A stretch of 64,000 bases of DNA from Phlyctochytrium arcticum. Lineage: Eukaryota > Chytridiomycota > Chytridiomycetes > Chytridiales > Chytridiaceae. Location of the stretch: the NCBI GenBank assembly GCA_025602905.1, contig JAHLKI010000024.1, forward strand, positions 124,001-188,000. Direction: 5' to 3'. How positions within the stretch are numbered: position 1 is the stretch's first letter; the number at the start of each line of letters is the position of its first letter. This document shows positions 62,918-64,000 of the stretch, one piece after another. The translations under genes and the position numbers were made by a program. Under the pieces are notes generated by a model, which saw only the letters and a list, made by a program, of their open reading frames with translations, ran no database searches and had not been told where the DNA came from.

Positions 62918-64000
62918 ATGTCATATACGCCGGGTGGTCGGGGCGGTGGGAGTAAACCAGAGTCGGCACTGCTCAGAGCTCAGGCATTTTTGCGTGGGGA
63001 ACGGCCTGCTTCGAGTTTGCGTAAATCATCTGGCGTTGCAGGCTCTTTGGCAACACCAACGCGCTACATCCCATCTAAAGGGCCCATCCAGCAAACTGAA
63101 GATGTGTCTGATTCCGATAGTGAACTCCAAGGGTTTCTCGAGGGACTTGCTAAGAAGAAAAAAGACGAAGGGAACCCTTCTGCTTCCACTTTGCCTCCAT
63201 CCTCAAACGCCCTATCCAATCCGCCCTTTACATCTTCCTATCTCAAGCGTTCGACCGCATCCACAGTTGCTGTAGCCCCGACAGATGCATCGAGCTCTCC
63301 GCCTCGTCGCACGCCATTGATCAGCCCTGAACCGCGCTTAGCGGGCCCAAAGGTGCTTGCCAAGGTAGAAAGTTTGCAAAATCTGAGGCCGATCGAGCGG
63401 GCAAGGACGACTTCTGCCACGGACCTCGATAGTGATAGTGATGTTGGGAGTGACTTTGAAACATTTCTGCGGAAAGCCGTCAAGGTCAAGCGAGAGGTAC
63501 GACCACCGCTGTCAGAAGTGGTGCAGTTCCCTGCAAAGGTGATGCAGCCGGCGGAACACAACGCGTCCAGCCAAAAATCTCGTGATAGTGGGGCAGACGA
63601 TGCGAGTAAGACATCGTCAACGGACGGGCAGGAGGTTAGCAGTGACGTTGCCGACGACCCAAGTGAGATGGAGGATGCCAGGGAGTCCATTCGACGCGAA
63701 GCTCCGGTCCCACAGGCGCAGTCATTCACGACACCTTCCCTTGCGAATCCTGTACACACTCCACCAATAGCACCCGTACCCATCAACCCACAAAGGCATC
63801 CATCTACATCCCCCGTGCCAGAATCTTTGCCCGTTTCCGAGATCTCTGAAAACATCCTCTCTGAAGCACAATCCCCATCCTCGGAAGCAGCAGAGTCAGA
63901 CTATGGATCGAGTTCATTTGAGGATCTGGATCCGCCAGAATCCCTGGCAATGAACGAGGTCTCCCCACTCAGAACAAGCCTGGGCGACGATACGCTGGGG
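62918..64000 (+). CDS. disordered Ser/Pro-rich protein, 5' part of gene (runs off the window)
   Basis: From ATG at 62918 one frame stays open to the window end (about 361 codons). It starts MSYTPGGRGGGSKPESALLR and AQAFLRGERPAS, then ATPTRYIPSKGPIQQTEDVS, DSDSELQGFLEGLAKKKKDE, and long Ser/Pro/Asp-rich stretches with acidic clusters (DLDSDSDVGSDFETFL). The rhythm of short acidic motifs in a disordered Ser-rich chain resembles animal C19orf44-type proteins, but that is only an impression. The coding assignment is strong because an open frame of this length is unlikely by chance. Confidence 0.65.
   Translation, partial: MSYTPGGRGGGSKPESALLRAQAFLRGERPASSLRKSSGVAGSLATPTRYIPSKGPIQQTEDVSDSDSELQGFLEGLAKKKKDEGNPSASTLPPSSNALSNPPFTSSYLKRSTASTVAVAPTDASSSPPRRTPLISPEPRLAGPKVLAKVESLQNLRPIERARTTSATDLDSDSDVGSDFETFLRKAVKVKREVRPPLSEVVQFPAKVMQPAEHNASSQKSRDSGADDASKTSSTDGQEVSSDVADDPSEMEDARESIRREAPVPQAQSFTTPSLANPVHTPPIAPVPINPQRHPSTSPVPESLPVSEISENILSEAQSPSSEAAESDYGSSSFEDLDPPESLAMNEVSPLRTSLGDDTLG

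Noticed and set aside
63238..63855. 205-codon minus-strand open frame near the right edge
   Set aside because: Antisense shadow of the Ser/Pro-rich gene that starts at 62918 and runs off the window.

Overview
This window is nuclear DNA of a fungus, most likely an early-diverging lineage (zoosporic/chytrid-type or Mucoromycota-like; inferred). Evidence: almost every gene is broken by short GT-AG introns, mostly 41-75 bp. There are fungal-type genes (CHO1-type phosphatidylserine synthase, a fungal DDHD phospholipase, a Whi5/Nrm1-like protein) beside genes usually met in animals or deep fungi (FLCN, BORCS5, SZRD1, a MYPT-like ankyrin protein). Fungal mobile DNA is also present (Helitron and Ty1/copia remnants, a nuclease-like expanded-family protein). 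Splice sites below were deduced by reading frames across GT..AG boundaries; where exon lengths were summed, they gave an intact frame.

Layout. 0-2 kb: 3' end of an unknown + strand gene, then little. 2-7.4 kb: folliculin (-) and phosphatidylserine synthase (+), head to head; three of their introns carry a mosaic palindrome-rich element, expanded to a 133-bp tandem array in FLCN. 7.4-9.8 kb: pyrimidine-rich gene desert with decayed repeats. 9.8-18 kb: a RAD60/ESC2/NIP45 SUMO-like-domain protein, the Paf1-complex TPR subunit CTR9, LSM1 (-) and a Whi5/Nrm1-like protein. 18.5-28 kb: DDHD phospholipase (-), a small mitochondrial-looking protein (+), and a MYPT-like PP1 targeting subunit (-). 28-33.3 kb: accessory stretch with a nuclease-like gene, a 161-bp tandem duplication, a copia reverse-transcriptase scrap and an acidic minisatellite. 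33.3-39.1 kb: prolyl-tRNA synthetase (-) head to head with mitochondrial tyrosyl-tRNA synthetase (+), then MND1 (-). 39.8-46 kb: a secreted proteinase K-type subtilase, a tandem pair of tiny acidic-protein genes, and a Ras-like GTPase with a very long disordered tail. 47.3-54.7 kb: two intron-bearing tRNA-Ile(UAU) genes in inverted orientation bracket a segment that holds a tandem repeat array, an unrecognised ~1.2-kaa gene broken by one frameshift, and a decayed Helitron. 54.9-64 kb: BAR-PH-ArfGAP-ankyrin protein (-), BORCS5-like (+), SZRD1-like SUZ protein (-), and the 5' part of a disordered-protein gene (+).

Functionally the core genes are housekeeping: transcription elongation (CTR9), mRNA decay (LSM1, SUZ protein), lipid synthesis and turnover (PSS, DDHD), lysosome/vacuole and membrane-traffic control (FLCN, BORCS5, ArfGAP), translation (two synthetases, two tRNAs), and genome maintenance/meiosis (SLD protein, MND1). 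The most unusual structures are the intron-resident palindromic element and the segment bracketed by inverted tRNA copies.
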